Part shown: in pieces, positions 38,688-47,848 of the stretch
Numbering within the stretch: position 1 is the first letter of the stretch
Layout: every line of letters begins with the position of its first letter
Assembly: GCF_000400485.1 (NCBI RefSeq)
Contig: NZ_ASHR01000021.1
Span: forward strand, 62,001 to 126,000
Direction of reading: 5' to 3'
Source of the DNA: Agrococcus pavilionensis RW1
GTDB lineage: Bacteria > Actinomycetota > Actinomycetes > Actinomycetales > Microbacteriaceae
Length of the DNA: 64,000 bases
Program-made: the position numbers and the translations under genes
Notes under the pieces: generated by a model
Databases searched by the model: none
Seen by the model: only the letters and a program-made list of their open reading frames with translations
What the model was told of the DNA's origin: nothing

Positions 38688-39272
38688 GTGAGCATCCTCG
38701 ACCCGGTCGTCATGACGCATCCGCTCGTCACCCTCGAGCCCCTCGGCCACGAGCACGCCCCCTCGCTCGCCGACGCGGCCGCCGAGGGCGACCTCTGGCG
38801 CCGCGCGTGGTACACGAGCGTGCCGGAGCCCGGCGCGGTCGGCGAGGAGATCGACCGACGGCTCGCGCTGCACCGCGAGGGATCGATGGTGCCGTGGGCG
38901 ATCGTCGTCGGCGGGCGCGCGGTCGGCATGACGACCTACATGCACATCGAGGCGGAGACGCCGCGGCTCGAGATCGGCTCGACCTGGATGGCGGTCTCGG
39001 CGCAGGGCTCGGGCGTCAACCCCGCGATCAAGCTCATGATGCTCGAGCGCGCGTTCGACGAGCTCGGCTGCGTCGCGGTCGAGCTCCGCACCCACTGGCA
39101 CAACCGGCAGTCGCGCGATGCGATCGAGCGGCTCGGGGCGAAGCTCGACGGCGTGCTGCGGAGCCACCAGGTCTACAAGGGGACGCTGCGCGACACGGTC
39201 GTCTACTCGATCGTCGCGTCGGAGTGGCCGGCCGTGCGCCGGGGGCTCGAGGCGCGGCTCGACGCGCGCTGA
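38688..39272 (+). CDS. GNAT family N-acetyltransferase
   Basis: A 194-residue RimJ-like acetyltransferase. It starts VSILDPVVMTHPLVTLEPL, with VPWAIVVGGRAVGMTTYM as the central strands and EIGSTWMAVSAQGSGVNPAIKLMM (EIG-T-W motif) at the acetyl-CoA site. The C-terminal VELRTHWHNRQSRDAIERLGAKLDGVLR segment follows. This subtype (EIGSTW...NPxxK) is often annotated as a protein or small-molecule acetylase of unknown substrate. The GTG at 38688 is six bases after CAGAAT. Confidence 0.85.
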   Translation: MSILDPVVMTHPLVTLEPLGHEHAPSLADAAAEGDLWRRAWYTSVPEPGAVGEEIDRRLALHREGSMVPWAIVVGGRAVGMTTYMHIEAETPRLEIGSTWMAVSAQGSGVNPAIKLMMLERAFDELGCVAVELRTHWHNRQSRDAIERLGAKLDGVLRSHQVYKGTLRDTVVYSIVASEWPAVRRGLEARLDAR

Positions 39273-39366
39273 GCCAGCGCGCTCGCGGCTCTCTCCCCAG
39301 GAACGCGGAGCCGCGCTCGTTAGCCTCCGTCCATCGCGCCGCGACCGTGGTGCGGGAAGGAGCGCA

Positions 39367-40899
39367 GTGACCCGCATCGACCGCCGGCCCGGACTCCCGC
39401 CTGCCCAGGTGCCGCTCGCGGTCGGTGCACCGGTGCTGCTCGTCGCGGTGTGGACGGCGCTCACCGCGCTCGTCGCGCTCGCGATGGCGACGATCTCGAC
39501 GCCGACGTCCGTGGCGGGCTGGGTCGCGCTCGCGGTCGCGGCGCCGATCGTCGGGCTCGCGCTCCTGACCGGCTCGCGCCACGTCGCGCTCCTCATCGCG
39601 GCGAGGCGAGCGTCGACCGCAGCGCCTCCCGCCGCGACCGCCGCGAGCGGCGAGCGCGTGGCGATCCTCTTCCCGGTCGTCGACGACTTCCGCGCCGACG
39701 TCGTGCGGCGGAGCGCGCGGCAATCGCATCCCGGCACGCGCACGGTCGTGCTCGACGACTCCTCGCGGCCCGAGACGCGCGAGCGCATCGACGCGCTCGT
39801 CGCCGAGGGCGACGTCGAGGTGCACCGGCGATCGCGACGCGGCGGCGCGAAGGCGGGCAACCTCAACGCCTGGCTCGAGCGGCACGGCGACGAGGTCGAC
39901 CGCATCGTCGTGCTCGACGCCGACCAGGAGATCCCGGGCGACTTCGTCGAGCGCGGGCTCGCGCGCTTCGCCATGCACCCGGATGCCGCGGTCGTGCAGG
40001 GGAGCATCGGCATGCGTCGCGAGGGCACGTCGTTCGTGCGCGACTTCGGCGGGCTCTTCGCGCGGCACGCCGCCATGCAGCTCGCCGGCCGCGACGCGCT
40101 CGGCGTGAGCGTGTTCTGCGGGCGCGGCGCGATGCTCGACGTCGCCACCGTGCGCGATGCGGGTGGCTTCCCCGAGCTCGTGATGGAGGACACCGCGCTG
40201 TCGGTCGAGCTCGCCCGCCGCGGGCACCGGCTCGTCGCGGCGCCCGAGCTGCGCTCGCTCGAGGACGCGCCGGTCGACCACGCCGCGTTCGCGGTGCAGT
40301 TCGGCAAGTTCGTCGAGGGCGCGGTGCAGCTGCTCGCGCGCTCGCGCGGCAGCCTCGTCGACGGCCGGCTCGCGGCGCTGCGCCGCGCCGACCTCGTGCT
40401 CGACCTGCTCGTGCCCGTGCTCGCCGCGCTCGTGCCGCTCGTGCTCTTCGGCTACTCGCTCGTGGCGGCGGCGACCTCCGCGCCGGCCTTCCCGTGGCAG
40501 GTCGGCATCGTGCTCGGCGGGCTCGGCCTCGCGCCGCTCGTGCCCGAGGCCGTGCATCGAGCGCGCACGCGCGGGCTGCTCGCGAGCGCATGGTTCACCG
40601 TGCGCGCGGCCATGCTCTACGCATCCGTCTCGCTCGTCGCCGCACGCGCCATCGTGATGGTGCTCGTGTCCGGGCGGGCCCGCTTCCACGTGACGCCGAA
40701 GTCGGGCGCGGGCGCGGGCGTGCTGGCCGTCGTGCAGCGGCGCGGCATGGAGGTCGCGGTGGCCGCGGGTGCGACGGGCATCGCGGCAGTGGCGGTCGAG
40801 CGGCCCGACATGGCGCTGCCCTTCGTCGGCATCGCGGCCGCCGGGCTCGCCTTCGGCTGGCGCGACGCGCTCGAGCCGCAGCCTGCGCGCGCCGAGTGA
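39367..40899 (+). CDS. Membrane-embedded family 2 glycosyltransferase
   Basis: A 510-residue processive-type GT2. Two N-terminal helices (about 22-45 and 50-75) precede the catalytic domain: VVLDDSSRPETRERI, RGGAKAGNLN, VVLDADQEI (the DxD site), FCGRGAMLD and MEDTALS. The position usually holding the QxxRW polymer-handling motif reads VQFGKFVEGAVQ. Four or more C-terminal helices follow. The layout recalls MdoH/cellulose-synthase-like enzymes. The GTG at 39367 follows GGAAGGAG. Product and donor are unknown. The stop lies in the loop of a terminator hairpin. Confidence 0.78.
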   Translation: MTRIDRRPGLPPAQVPLAVGAPVLLVAVWTALTALVALAMATISTPTSVAGWVALAVAAPIVGLALLTGSRHVALLIAARRASTAAPPAATAASGERVAILFPVVDDFRADVVRRSARQSHPGTRTVVLDDSSRPETRERIDALVAEGDVEVHRRSRRGGAKAGNLNAWLERHGDEVDRIVVLDADQEIPGDFVERGLARFAMHPDAAVVQGSIGMRREGTSFVRDFGGLFARHAAMQLAGRDALGVSVFCGRGAMLDVATVRDAGGFPELVMEDTALSVELARRGHRLVAAPELRSLEDAPVDHAAFAVQFGKFVEGAVQLLARSRGSLVDGRLAALRRADLVLDLLVPVLAALVPLVLFGYSLVAAATSAPAFPWQVGIVLGGLGLAPLVPEAVHRARTRGLLASAWFTVRAAMLYASVSLVAARAIVMVLVSGRARFHVTPKSGAGAGVLAVVQRRGMEVAVAAGATGIAAVAVERPDMALPFVGIAAAGLAFGWRDALEPQPARAE

Positions 40900-40919
40900 G
40901 CGGCCCGGCGCGCAGGCTG
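40879..40919 (+). terminator. Hairpin overlapping the GT2 gene end
   Basis: CAGCCTGCGCGC (40879-40890) and GCGCGCAGGCTG (40908-40919) are exact reverse complements. The left arm is coding and the TGA (40897-40899) is in the loop. Confidence 0.65.
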
Positions 40920-40973
40920 CTCCACTCTCGGTTGGCGGCGGGTACCGCCGTGACGCGCGATTAGGCTGGGGGC

Positions 40974-41264
40974 ATGACGGGTCCCGAGGAGCAGCTGCTG
41001 CGCCTGCGGCGCTCGATCGACAACGTCGACGCCGTGCTCATCCACACGCTCGCGGAGCGGTTCAAGCTCACGCAGGCGGTCGGCGAGCTCAAGGCGGCGA
41101 ACGCGATGCCCCCGTCCGACCCGGCGCGCGAGGCGACGCAGATCGCCAGGCTCCGCCGGCTCGCCGAGGAGGCGGACCTCGATCCCGAGTTCGCAGAGAA
41201 GTTCCTGAACTTCGTGATCGCCGAGGTCATCCACCACCACGAGCGGATCGCGAGCGCCGAGTAG
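40974..41264 (+). CDS. Chorismate mutase, AroQ class
   Basis: A 96-residue all-helical enzyme that turns chorismate into prephenate for Phe/Tyr synthesis. The pattern LRRSIDNVDAVLIHTLAERFKLTQAVGELKA shows the usual first-helix Arg, Asp and the ER-x-x-L-x-x-x-V-G-x-x-K core. The later helix ends FVIAEVIHHHERI. Length is typical of monofunctional AroQ. TAGGCT (40962-40967) precedes the ATG by six bases. Confidence 0.9.
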   Translation: MTGPEEQLLRLRRSIDNVDAVLIHTLAERFKLTQAVGELKAANAMPPSDPAREATQIARLRRLAEEADLDPEFAEKFLNFVIAEVIHHHERIASAE

Positions 41265-41267
41265 CGC

Positions 41268-41777
41268 TCAGGCCGACGGCCAGCCGCGGTAGATGCCGCG
41301 CCGGGGCGCCTGCGCTGCGCGCGCGTCGTGCTGGCGCACCATCCGGTGCGTGAGCGCGATGTCGACGAGCCACCACGCCGCGGCGGCGAGGATGAGCGGT
41401 ACCCCGACGACGAGGAGCATGCAGCCCACGAGGGTGAGCGACAGCAGCGCGAACGCCGAGGCGGTGCGACCGAGGTAGAAGCGGTGGGCGCCGAAGGGGC
41501 CCAGGAGCACCACGAGCATGGTGGCGATCGCGAGCGACTTCGCCGGCTCGTCGCGCCGGATCGGCACCGGCGCAGCGGTGCGGGCGGAGGAGCTCGGCGT
41601 CGGATCGCGCAGCAGTCGCCGGTCGAGCCGGAGCGGCGTCGATCCGGCAGCCTGCGGACGCGGAGCACCGGCCGAGACCTCGTCCCACGGCGCGTACGCG
41701 CCCCAGCGCTGCCCGTCCCACCAGCGCCGACGACCGGCGGGGTCGTCGTGCCAACCGGGGGACGCGGGCGTGCTCAC
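41268..41777 (-). CDS. TM2 domain protein with N-terminal DUF2510
   Basis: A 169-residue protein. An N-terminal DUF2510 motif (PGWHDDPAGRRRWWDGQRWG, residues 7-26) precedes a Pro/Arg-rich linker. A TM2 domain follows with the typical LLGPFGAHRFYLGRT turn near residues 89-103 and two helices, plus a cytoplasmic basic tail. The function of TM2 proteins in bacteria is unclear. The GTG at 41777 follows TAGGCT (41789-41784 on the minus strand) by six bases. The stop is three bases from the convergent chorismate mutase stop. Confidence 0.82.
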   Translation of the reverse strand: MSTPASPGWHDDPAGRRRWWDGQRWGAYAPWDEVSAGAPRPQAAGSTPLRLDRRLLRDPTPSSSARTAAPVPIRRDEPAKSLAIATMLVVLLGPFGAHRFYLGRTASAFALLSLTLVGCMLLVVGVPLILAAAAWWLVDIALTHRMVRQHDARAAQAPRRGIYRGWPSA

Positions 41778-41791
41778 CCCGAGAGCCTAGA

Positions 41792-42259
41792 TCAGGCGCG
41801 CTCCGCGGCTGCCGCGATGTCGGCGAGGTCCTGCTCCATCGCCTTGCGGGTGGCGGTCATGCCGAGCCGCGCGGTCAGCTTCGCGGCGGCGCGCTGGATC
41901 CACGACGGCGACTCCGACTCGCCCGAGAAGCGCATGCGCAGCAGCGTGCGAGCGCCGGCATCGATCGGCTCGAGCGTGAGCTCGGTGCGGTACCGCATGC
42001 CGTGCGACTCGGCGGCGATCGTCGTCGAGCGGCCGGGCACGATGCCGACGACCTCCATCTCCTCCGTCGCCTCCCGGCCGAGCATCGTGCGCGTCTCGCG
42101 CCACCGCGTGCCGATCGAGTAGCCGACGCCGGCGAGCCGCTCCACGCGCGTCACGCCCGACAGCACCGCCGCGGTGCCCTCGAGGTCGGTGAGCACGCGC
42201 CACACCGCATCCGTCGACGCGTCGATCGACCGCTCCAAGGTCAGGGAGAGGCCGCTCAT
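41792..42259 (-). CDS. SRPBCC family protein
   Basis: A 155-residue START-like protein: LTLERSIDASTDAVWRVLTDLEGTAAVLSGV at the N-terminus, then RYRTELTLEPIDAGARTLLRM, and a C-terminal helix KLTARLGMTATRKAMEQDLADIAAAAE. Ligand unknown. Its ATG overlaps the stop of the DUF1761 gene (ATGA at 42259-42256), so the two are co-translated. Confidence 0.8.
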   Translation of the reverse strand: MSGLSLTLERSIDASTDAVWRVLTDLEGTAAVLSGVTRVERLAGVGYSIGTRWRETRTMLGREATEEMEVVGIVPGRSTTIAAESHGMRYRTELTLEPIDAGARTLLRMRFSGESESPSWIQRAAAKLTARLGMTATRKAMEQDLADIAAAAERA

Positions 42260-42693
42260 GCTGCTGGGGGCCAGACGCCGATGACGAGCGCCATCGCGGT
42301 GATGACGAGCAGCTCGTTGAGGATGGTGAAGCCAGCGACCTTGAGGCCGCGCGGGTCGAACGCGTCGTGCACGAGCACGCGCGCAGCGGTGAAGCCGACG
42401 AAGAGGATCCAGCCGGTGACGAGCGCGTTGAGCAGGAAGCTGCCGCTGTAGAACTCCTGCGAGATCCAGGCGGCGCCGGCGAGCACCCACGCGGTGACGA
42501 AGGCGCAGACGATGAGCATCGGGTACACCCACGGCTTCGGCCCGCTCGCGACGCTCTCGGAGGTGTGGCCGACGGCCTTCATCCACGCGTTGCCGAGCAC
42601 CTTCGGCTGGTAGTAGACGAAGCCGACGACCATCGCAGCGACCGTCGCGAGCAGCACGGCCCAGATGTTGATGGCGGGGACGGTGAGCTCCAT
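42256..42693 (-). CDS. DUF1761 family membrane protein
   Basis: A 145-residue protein with four helices (about residues 8-27, 56-75, 87-105 and 120-140). It has the family-typical GFVYYQPKVLGNAWMKAVG loop after helix 1 and RVLVHDAFDPRGLKVAGF before helix 4. Function unknown. TATGCT (42705-42700 on the minus strand) lies six bases before the ATG. It forms an operon with the overlapping SRPBCC gene. Confidence 0.8.
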   Translation of the reverse strand: MELTVPAINIWAVLLATVAAMVVGFVYYQPKVLGNAWMKAVGHTSESVASGPKPWVYPMLIVCAFVTAWVLAGAAWISQEFYSGSFLLNALVTGWILFVGFTAARVLVHDAFDPRGLKVAGFTILNELLVITAMALVIGVWPPAA

Positions 42694-42745
42694 GGTTGGA
42701 GCATAGGCTCGCGCGGGCGCTGCCGCACCGCGCGAGCCCCGCGAC

Positions 42746-45028
42746 TCAGGCGAAGCGGGCGAGCGGCGCCCGGTTGGCGGCGCTCAGCTCGTCGAGCGGG
42801 ATCGTCGCGATGTCCTGGATCTCGATCGCGCGGCTCTCGACGTCGGTCACGCCGATGCGCAGCACCGGCACCCCGCGCGCCTCGCACATGCCCGTGAACT
42901 TCACCTCGTCCTCGCGAGCGACGGCGACGATCGCGCGAGCGCCGGTCTCGGAGAAGAGCGCCGCCGTCTCGTCGATCCCGTCGCGCTCCATGAGGCCCGA
43001 GAGCCAGATGCGCGCGCCGATGCCGAAGCGCAGCGCGCCCTCGACGACGGCGGCGCCGAGGCCGCCCTCCGAGAGGTCGTGCGCCGCGGTCGCGAGGCCG
43101 TCGAAGGCGACGCCCTGCATGAGGCCCGCGAGCTGGCGCTCGGCGTCGAGGTCGACGCGCGGCGGGAGGCCGCCGAGGTGGCCGTGGATCGTGCCCGCCC
43201 ACGCCGAGCCGTCGAGCTCGTCGCGCGTCGTGCCGAGCAGGAAGATCGCCTGGCCGTCGTCCTGCCAGCCGGAGGGCAGGCGGCGGTCGACGTCGTCGAT
43301 CACGCCGAGCACGCCGACGACCGGGGTCGGGTGGATCTGCGTCTCGCCCGTCTGGTTGTAGAACGACACGTTGCCGCCCGTGACCGGGATGCCGAGCTCG
43401 ACGCATCCGTCGGCCAGGCCGTCGACGGCCTCGGCGAACTGCCACATGACCGCGGGGATCTCGGGGTTGCCGAAGTTGAGGCAATCGCTCACGCCCACGG
43501 GGGTCGCGCCCGTGACGGCGACGTTGCGGTACGCCTCGGCGAGCGCGGCCTTCGCGCCCTCGCGCGGGTCGAGCTGGCAGTAGCGGCCGTTCGCGTCGAC
43601 CGCGACGGCGAAGCCGAGCCCCGACTCCTCGTCGATGCGCACCATGCCCGCGTCGTCGGGCTTCGAGAGCGCCGTGTTGCCGAGCACGTAGTCGTCGTAC
43701 TGGTCGGTGATCCAGGACGGGTCGCCGAGGTTCGGCGAGCCGATGAGCGCGCGCAGCTGCTCGCCGAGCTCCTCGCCCGCGGCGCGGGGGAGCGAGGTGG
43801 CCGAGTCGGCCTGCAGCGCGTCCTGCCACTCGGGGCGCGCCATCGGGCGGTCGTAGACGGGGGAGTCGATCGCGACGGTCTTGGGGTCGACGTCGACGAT
43901 CACGTCGCCCGAGTGCGTGATGACGAGCCGGCCGTCGCCGGTGACCTCGCCGAGCACGCTCGTCTCGACGTCCCACTTGCCGGTGATGGCGAGGAACTCG
44001 TCGAGCTTCTCGGGCGCGACGATCGCCATCATGCGCTCCTGCGACTCCGACATGAGGATCTCCTCGGCCGTGAGCGTCGGGTCGCGCAGCAGCACGTGGT
44101 CGAGCTCGACGCGCATGCCCGAGTCGCCGTTCGCGGCGAGCTCGCTCGTCGCGCACGAGATGCCCGCGGCGCCGAGGTCCTGGATGCCCTCGACGACGCC
44201 CGCGGCGTAGAGCTCGAGGCAGCACTCGATGAGCACCTTCTCGGCGAACGGGTCGCCGACCTGCACGGCGGGCCGCTTGGCGGGGCCCTCCTCGTCGAAC
44301 GACTCGGAGGCGAGGATCGACGCGCCGCCGATGCCGTCGCCGCCCGTGCGGGCGCCGAAGAGCACGACCTTGTTGCCCGCGCCGGTCGCGTTCGCGAGGT
44401 GCAGGTCCTCGTGCCGCAGCACGCCGACGGCGAGCGCGTTCACGAGCGGGTTGCCCTGGTAGACCGCGTCGAAGACTGTCTCGCCGCCGATGTTCGGCAG
44501 CCCGAGGCAGTTGCCGTAGAACGAGATGCCGCCCACGACGCCGTGCACGACGCGCGCGGTGTCGGGGTGGTCGATGTCGCCGAAGCGCAGCGCATCCATG
44601 ACCGCGACGGGCCGCGCGCCCATCGAGATGATGTCGCGCACGATGCCGCCGACGCCCGTCGCCGCGCCCTGGAAGGGCTCGACGAACGAGGGGTGGTTGT
44701 GCGACTCGATCTTGAAGGTGACGGCCCAGCCCTCGCCGACGTCGATGACGCCCGCGTTCTGGCCCATGCCGACCATGAGGCGCTCCTGCATCTCGGGCGT
44801 GACCTTCTGCCCGAACGTGCGCAGGTGCTTCTTCGAGGACTTGTAGGAGCAGTGCTCGCTCCACATCACCGAGTACATCGCGAGCTCGGCGCTCGTCGGC
44901 CGGCGGCCGAGGATCTCGCGGATGCGCTCGTACTCGTCGGGCTTGAGGCCCAGGGCCGCGAACGGCTGCTCGCGCTCCGGGGTGGCGGCGGCGCGCTCGA
45001 CGGTGTCGCGCGGAGTGGAAGCGGTCAC
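42746..45028 (-). CDS. purL: Phosphoribosylformylglycinamidine synthase, large subunit
   Basis: A 760-residue small-type PurL, which works with PurQ and PurS to turn FGAR into FGAM. Landmarks are [19 protein letters not shown] (the catalytic His), [30 protein letters not shown], the [17 protein letters not shown] site and a second-half DCLNFGNPE. The GTG at 45028 follows AGGAG within CTCCTAGGAG. The purS and purQ genes lie about 1.5 kb upstream, separated by a DUF3817 gene and repeats, so the complex is not coded in one operon. Confidence 0.96.
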   Translation of the reverse strand: MTASTPRDTVERAAATPEREQPFAALGLKPDEYERIREILGRRPTSAELAMYSVMWSEHCSYKSSKKHLRTFGQKVTPEMQERLMVGMGQNAGVIDVGEGWAVTFKIESHNHPSFVEPFQGAATGVGGIVRDIISMGARPVAVMDALRFGDIDHPDTARVVHGVVGGISFYGNCLGLPNIGGETVFDAVYQGNPLVNALAVGVLRHEDLHLANATGAGNKVVLFGARTGGDGIGGASILASESFDEEGPAKRPAVQVGDPFAEKVLIECCLELYAAGVVEGIQDLGAAGISCATSELAANGDSGMRVELDHVLLRDPTLTAEEILMSESQERMMAIVAPEKLDEFLAITGKWDVETSVLGEVTGDGRLVITHSGDVIVDVDPKTVAIDSPVYDRPMARPEWQDALQADSATSLPRAAGEELGEQLRALIGSPNLGDPSWITDQYDDYVLGNTALSKPDDAGMVRIDEESGLGFAVAVDANGRYCQLDPREGAKAALAEAYRNVAVTGATPVGVSDCLNFGNPEIPAVMWQFAEAVDGLADGCVELGIPVTGGNVSFYNQTGETQIHPTPVVGVLGVIDDVDRRLPSGWQDDGQAIFLLGTTRDELDGSAWAGTIHGHLGGLPPRVDLDAERQLAGLMQGVAFDGLATAAHDLSEGGLGAAVVEGALRFGIGARIWLSGLMERDGIDETAALFSETGARAIVAVAREDEVKFTGMCEARGVPVLRIGVTDVESRAIEIQDIATIPLDELSAANRAPLARFA

Positions 45029-45136
45029 GACTCTCCTAGGAGGTGGCTCGGCGGTCCCTCGATCCTACCGAGCGGTCGGATGCGTCGGCTCGCGCGTCGT
45101 CGTCGGCGCCCGTCGCGCTGGGCGCCGGTCAGTCGC

Positions 45137-45628
45137 TCAGTCGAACCACTGCGTCGGCGGGCCAGCGGTGAGCAGCGCGGCGAAGACGATCGCGACGAGC
45201 GCGAGCGCGATGACACCCAGCAGCACGGGGTGGGTGATGCCCCAGCGGAAGGCGCGGTCGATCCAGCGGTCGTCGCCCGGCTCGCCGGTCGGCTCGGTGC
45301 GCCAGCCGCCCTCGAGCGCGCCCCGGCGCACCAGGCGCCGCTCCCATGGGATCGTCGCGTAGGGGATGACGGCGGTCAGCACGCCGAGTGCGACGGTGCC
45401 GAGGCGCCAGCGCTGGTTGTGGCCGACGACGAGCTGCATCGCGGCGTAGGAGAGGAAGACGAAGCCGTGCGTGCCGCCCGCGATGGGCAGGAGCGCGTCG
45501 TTCTCGAAGCCGTACTTCGCGACCATCGCGACGATGAGCGCCGTCCAGGTGACGGCCTCGGCGATCGCGAGGAAGCGGTAGAGCCGCTTCGGGGTGAGGC
45601 CGGTCGCGGTCGGAGCGGTCGCAGGCAT
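45137..45628 (-). CDS. DUF3817 family membrane protein
   Basis: A 163-residue protein with an N-terminal DUF3817 domain: LYRFLAIAEAVTWTALIVAMVAKY, HGFVFLSYA and LGVLTAVIPYATIPWERRLVRRG. A C-terminal helix follows near residues 135-155. Four helices in total. The family is often found near purine genes in this group; function unknown. TAGACT (45640-45635 on the minus strand) precedes the ATG by six bases. Confidence 0.83.
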   Translation of the reverse strand: MPATAPTATGLTPKRLYRFLAIAEAVTWTALIVAMVAKYGFENDALLPIAGGTHGFVFLSYAAMQLVVGHNQRWRLGTVALGVLTAVIPYATIPWERRLVRRGALEGGWRTEPTGEPGDDRWIDRAFRWGITHPVLLGVIALALVAIVFAALLTAGPPTQWFD

Positions 45629-45674
45629 GTAGCCAGTCTACGCTCTCTGCCTCGCGCGTCGCTCGGGCCTGCCC

Positions 45675-45835
45675 CGCTCATCGAGTAGGCCCGCAGGGCC
45701 GTCTCGCCCCCCGCTCATCGAGTAGGCCCGCAGGGCCGTATCGAGATGACGACCGGTCGGTCTCGATACGACCGGCTACGCCGGTCTACTCGACCAGCGG
45801 TGGTGGCTGCGCCGGTCTGCTCGACCGGCGGTGAC
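45675..45835. repeat. REP-like intergenic repeat cluster
   Basis: Two direct 28-base copies of a unit beginning CGCTCATCGAGTAGGCCC lie at 45675-45702 and 45712-45739. An inverted related unit, with TCTCGATACGACC and then GGTCTACTCGACCAGCGG, follows at about 45759-45800. A partial third inverted copy (GGTCTGCTCGACCGGCGG) lies near 45814-45831. The half-sites pair CATCGAGTAGxCC with GGxCTACTCGACC. The cluster fills the gap between purQ and the DUF3817 gene. Confidence 0.75.
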
Positions 45836-45837
45836 CG

Positions 45838-46527
45838 CTAGGCGGCGACGGCCTCGAGTGCCGACTTGAAGATCTCGAGCCCGTCGATGCCCGCCTTCAT
45901 CCGCGTCGTCGTCGGGCCGAAGCCGAGCTCGACCGCGTGCTCCGGGTGCGGCATGAGCCCCATGACGTTGCCCGCGGCGTTGGCGATGCCCGCGATCGCG
46001 TCGATCGAGCCGTTCGGGTCGTCGCCGAGGTAGCGGAAGGCGACGAGTCCCTCGCCCTCGATGCGCTCGATCTCGTCGGGCGTCGCGACGAAGCGGCCCT
46101 CGCCGTTCTTGAGCGGGATGACGATCTCCTGCCCCTCCTCGAAGCGGTTCGTCCACGCGGTCGTCGTGCGCTCGACGCGCAGCCGCTGGTCGCGGCGCAC
46201 GAACAGGCCGGTGGCGTTGCGCACGAGGCCGCCGGGCAGCAGCCGCGCCTCGGTGAGCATCTGGAAGCCGTTGCAGATGCCGAGCACGGGCATGCCGCGC
46301 TCGGCCGCCTCGACGACCTCGGTCATGATCGGCGAGCGCGCGGCGATCGCGCCGCAGCGGAGGTAATCGCCGTACGAGAAGCCGCCGGGCAGCACGAGCG
46401 CGTCGACGCCGTGCAGGTCGTGCTCGCCGTGCCACAGCGCGACGGGCTCGTGGCCCGCGAGCCGCACGGCCCGCTGCGCGTCCCGGTCGTCGAGCGTGCC
46501 GGGGAAGGTGATGACGCCGACCCTCAT
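45838..46527 (-). CDS. purQ: Phosphoribosylformylglycinamidine synthase, glutaminase subunit
   Basis: A 229-residue class I glutamine amidotransferase that feeds ammonia to PurL. It has [18 protein letters not shown], the nucleophile Cys in [11 protein letters not shown], and the catalytic His/Glu in [12 protein letters not shown]. The ATG overlaps the purS stop by four bases (46524-46527). Its stop is followed by the repeat cluster. Confidence 0.96.
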   Translation of the reverse strand: MRVGVITFPGTLDDRDAQRAVRLAGHEPVALWHGEHDLHGVDALVLPGGFSYGDYLRCGAIAARSPIMTEVVEAAERGMPVLGICNGFQMLTEARLLPGGLVRNATGLFVRRDQRLRVERTTTAWTNRFEEGQEIVIPLKNGEGRFVATPDEIERIEGEGLVAFRYLGDDPNGSIDAIAGIANAAGNVMGLMPHPEHAVELGFGPTTTRMKAGIDGLEIFKSALEAVAA

Positions 46528-46784
46528 CGGTCGGCCTCCTCCTGCACCCGCACGCCCACGACATCCTCGATCACGGTGTTCGCGAGCACGTCGTCGGCGA
46601 TCTTCCGCACCTGCTCGAGCAGGGCATCCGTCACCTCGCCCTCGACGGTGAGCTCGAAGCGCTTGCCGAGGCGCACGTCGCCGATCTCGCCGTGCCCGAG
46701 CCGCGCGAGCGCGCGGCTGACCGCCTTGCCCTGCGGATCGAGGATCTCGGCCTTCGGCATGACGTCGACGACGATGACGGCCAT
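46524..46784 (-). CDS. purS: Phosphoribosylformylglycinamidine synthase, PurS subunit
   Basis: An 86-residue subunit that bridges PurL and PurQ. It begins [22 protein letters not shown] and contains [20 protein letters not shown], both typical. I chose ATG 46784 (ribosome site GGGAGA), not the longer frame to 46817. TAGAAT at 46826-46821 would start transcription near 46815, leaving a short leader. It is co-translated with purQ. Confidence 0.95.
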   Translation of the reverse strand: MAVIVVDVMPKAEILDPQGKAVSRALARLGHGEIGDVRLGKRFELTVEGEVTDALLEQVRKIADDVLANTVIEDVVGVRVQEEADR

Positions 46785-46901
46785 GGGTCTCCCTAGCTCG
46801 CGGCGGGTTGGGGTCACCCCATTCTACGGATGCGGCGCGTGCGCCGGTCGGACGGGCGGATTCCCGGCCGATCGTCGGGTCAGCGCGGCTATGGTGCCGC
46901 C

Positions 46902-47798
46902 ATGACGTTCAGGGGCAACGCGAACTTCGACACCTCGACCGTGAGCCGGGGCGGCGGCGGTGGCGGTCGCGGCGGCGCGATCGCGGTGGGCGGCGGCGGT
47001 CTCGTGACCGTCATCCTCGTGCTCGTGTCGATGTTCTTCGGCATCGACCTCACCGGGCTCGCGCCGCAGCAGCCGATCTCGCCGGGCTCGCAGTCGCAGG
47101 GCGAGGAGGTCACGGGATGCACGGGCGAGGCCGCGAACGATCCCGCCAACGTCACGTGCCGCATGGAGGGCGGCGCCGACTCGATGTCGCAGTTCTGGGA
47201 GACGACCTTCGCGGCGAACAACCTCGAGTACCGCGACCCGAGCGTGCAGCTCTTCGACCGGCAGGTGCAGACCGGCTGCGGCGCCGCGACGAGCGCGGTC
47301 GGCCCGTTCTACTGCCCCGCGGATGAGCGCATCTACATCGACACCACGTTCTTCCAGCAGATGCGCGACCAGTTCGGCGCCTCGGGCGGCTCGCTCGCGC
47401 AGCTCTACGTGCTCGGCCACGAGTGGGGCCACCACATCCAGCACCTCACCGGCGACCTGCAGCGGGTCGAGCAGGGCGACTCGGGGCCGCAGTCGAGCGG
47501 CGTGCGGTCGGAGCTGCAGGCCGACTGCTACGCGGGCGCCTGGATCCGGGGCGCGTCGGAGACGCGCGACGACGACGGCGGTGACCCCGTGCTCATCGCG
47601 CCGACGCAGCAGGAGATGAACGACGCGATGAACGCCGCGTCGACGATCGGCGACGACCGCCTGCAGTCGATGAGCGGCGGCGGCGTGAACCCCGAGACCT
47701 GGACGCACGGCTCGAGCGAGCAGCGGCAGCGCTGGCTCGCGACGGGCTTCAACGAGGGCGTCGGCAGCTGCGACACGTGGCGGGCGCCGGAGGTGTGA
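46902..47798 (+). CDS. Neutral zinc metallopeptidase (YpfJ/KPN_02809 family)
   Basis: A 298-residue membrane-anchored peptidase-like protein. It has a Gly-rich N-terminus, one helix at about residues 33-50, and an extracytoplasmic domain with HEWGHH (His173, Glu174, His177 as the HExxH zinc site). The downstream [12 protein letters not shown] carries the third, acidic ligand. At least five Cys outside the membrane could form disulfides. TATGGT (46890-46895) lies six bases before the ATG. It is convergent with purC. Physiological substrate unknown. Confidence 0.88.
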   Translation: MTFRGNANFDTSTVSRGGGGGGRGGAIAVGGGGLVTVILVLVSMFFGIDLTGLAPQQPISPGSQSQGEEVTGCTGEAANDPANVTCRMEGGADSMSQFWETTFAANNLEYRDPSVQLFDRQVQTGCGAATSAVGPFYCPADERIYIDTTFFQQMRDQFGASGGSLAQLYVLGHEWGHHIQHLTGDLQRVEQGDSGPQSSGVRSELQADCYAGAWIRGASETRDDDGGDPVLIAPTQQEMNDAMNAASTIGDDRLQSMSGGGVNPETWTHGSSEQRQRWLATGFNEGVGSCDTWRAPEV

Positions 47799-47810
47799 GC
47801 CCCGCGACGC

Positions 47811-47848
47811 GCTGAGCCGGCGCGGACGGCGGCGCGCAGCGGCTCAGC
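47811..47848. terminator. Hairpin between the zinc peptidase and purC
   Basis: GCTGAGCCG (47811-47819) pairs perfectly with CGGCTCAGC (47840-47848), with a further GCGC/GCGC pairing inside. The purC stop codon (47844-47846) is inside the right arm. It can serve both convergent genes. Confidence 0.6.

Noticed and set aside
45675-45740. Direct repeats as a CRISPR array
   Set aside because: Only two direct copies, a 9-base spacer, and adjacent inverted copies. No cas genes.
46785-46817. Upstream GTG start for purS
   Set aside because: Only three bases after the TAGAAT box, so outside the mRNA. The ATG at 46784 has a ribosome site and matches the family N-terminus.
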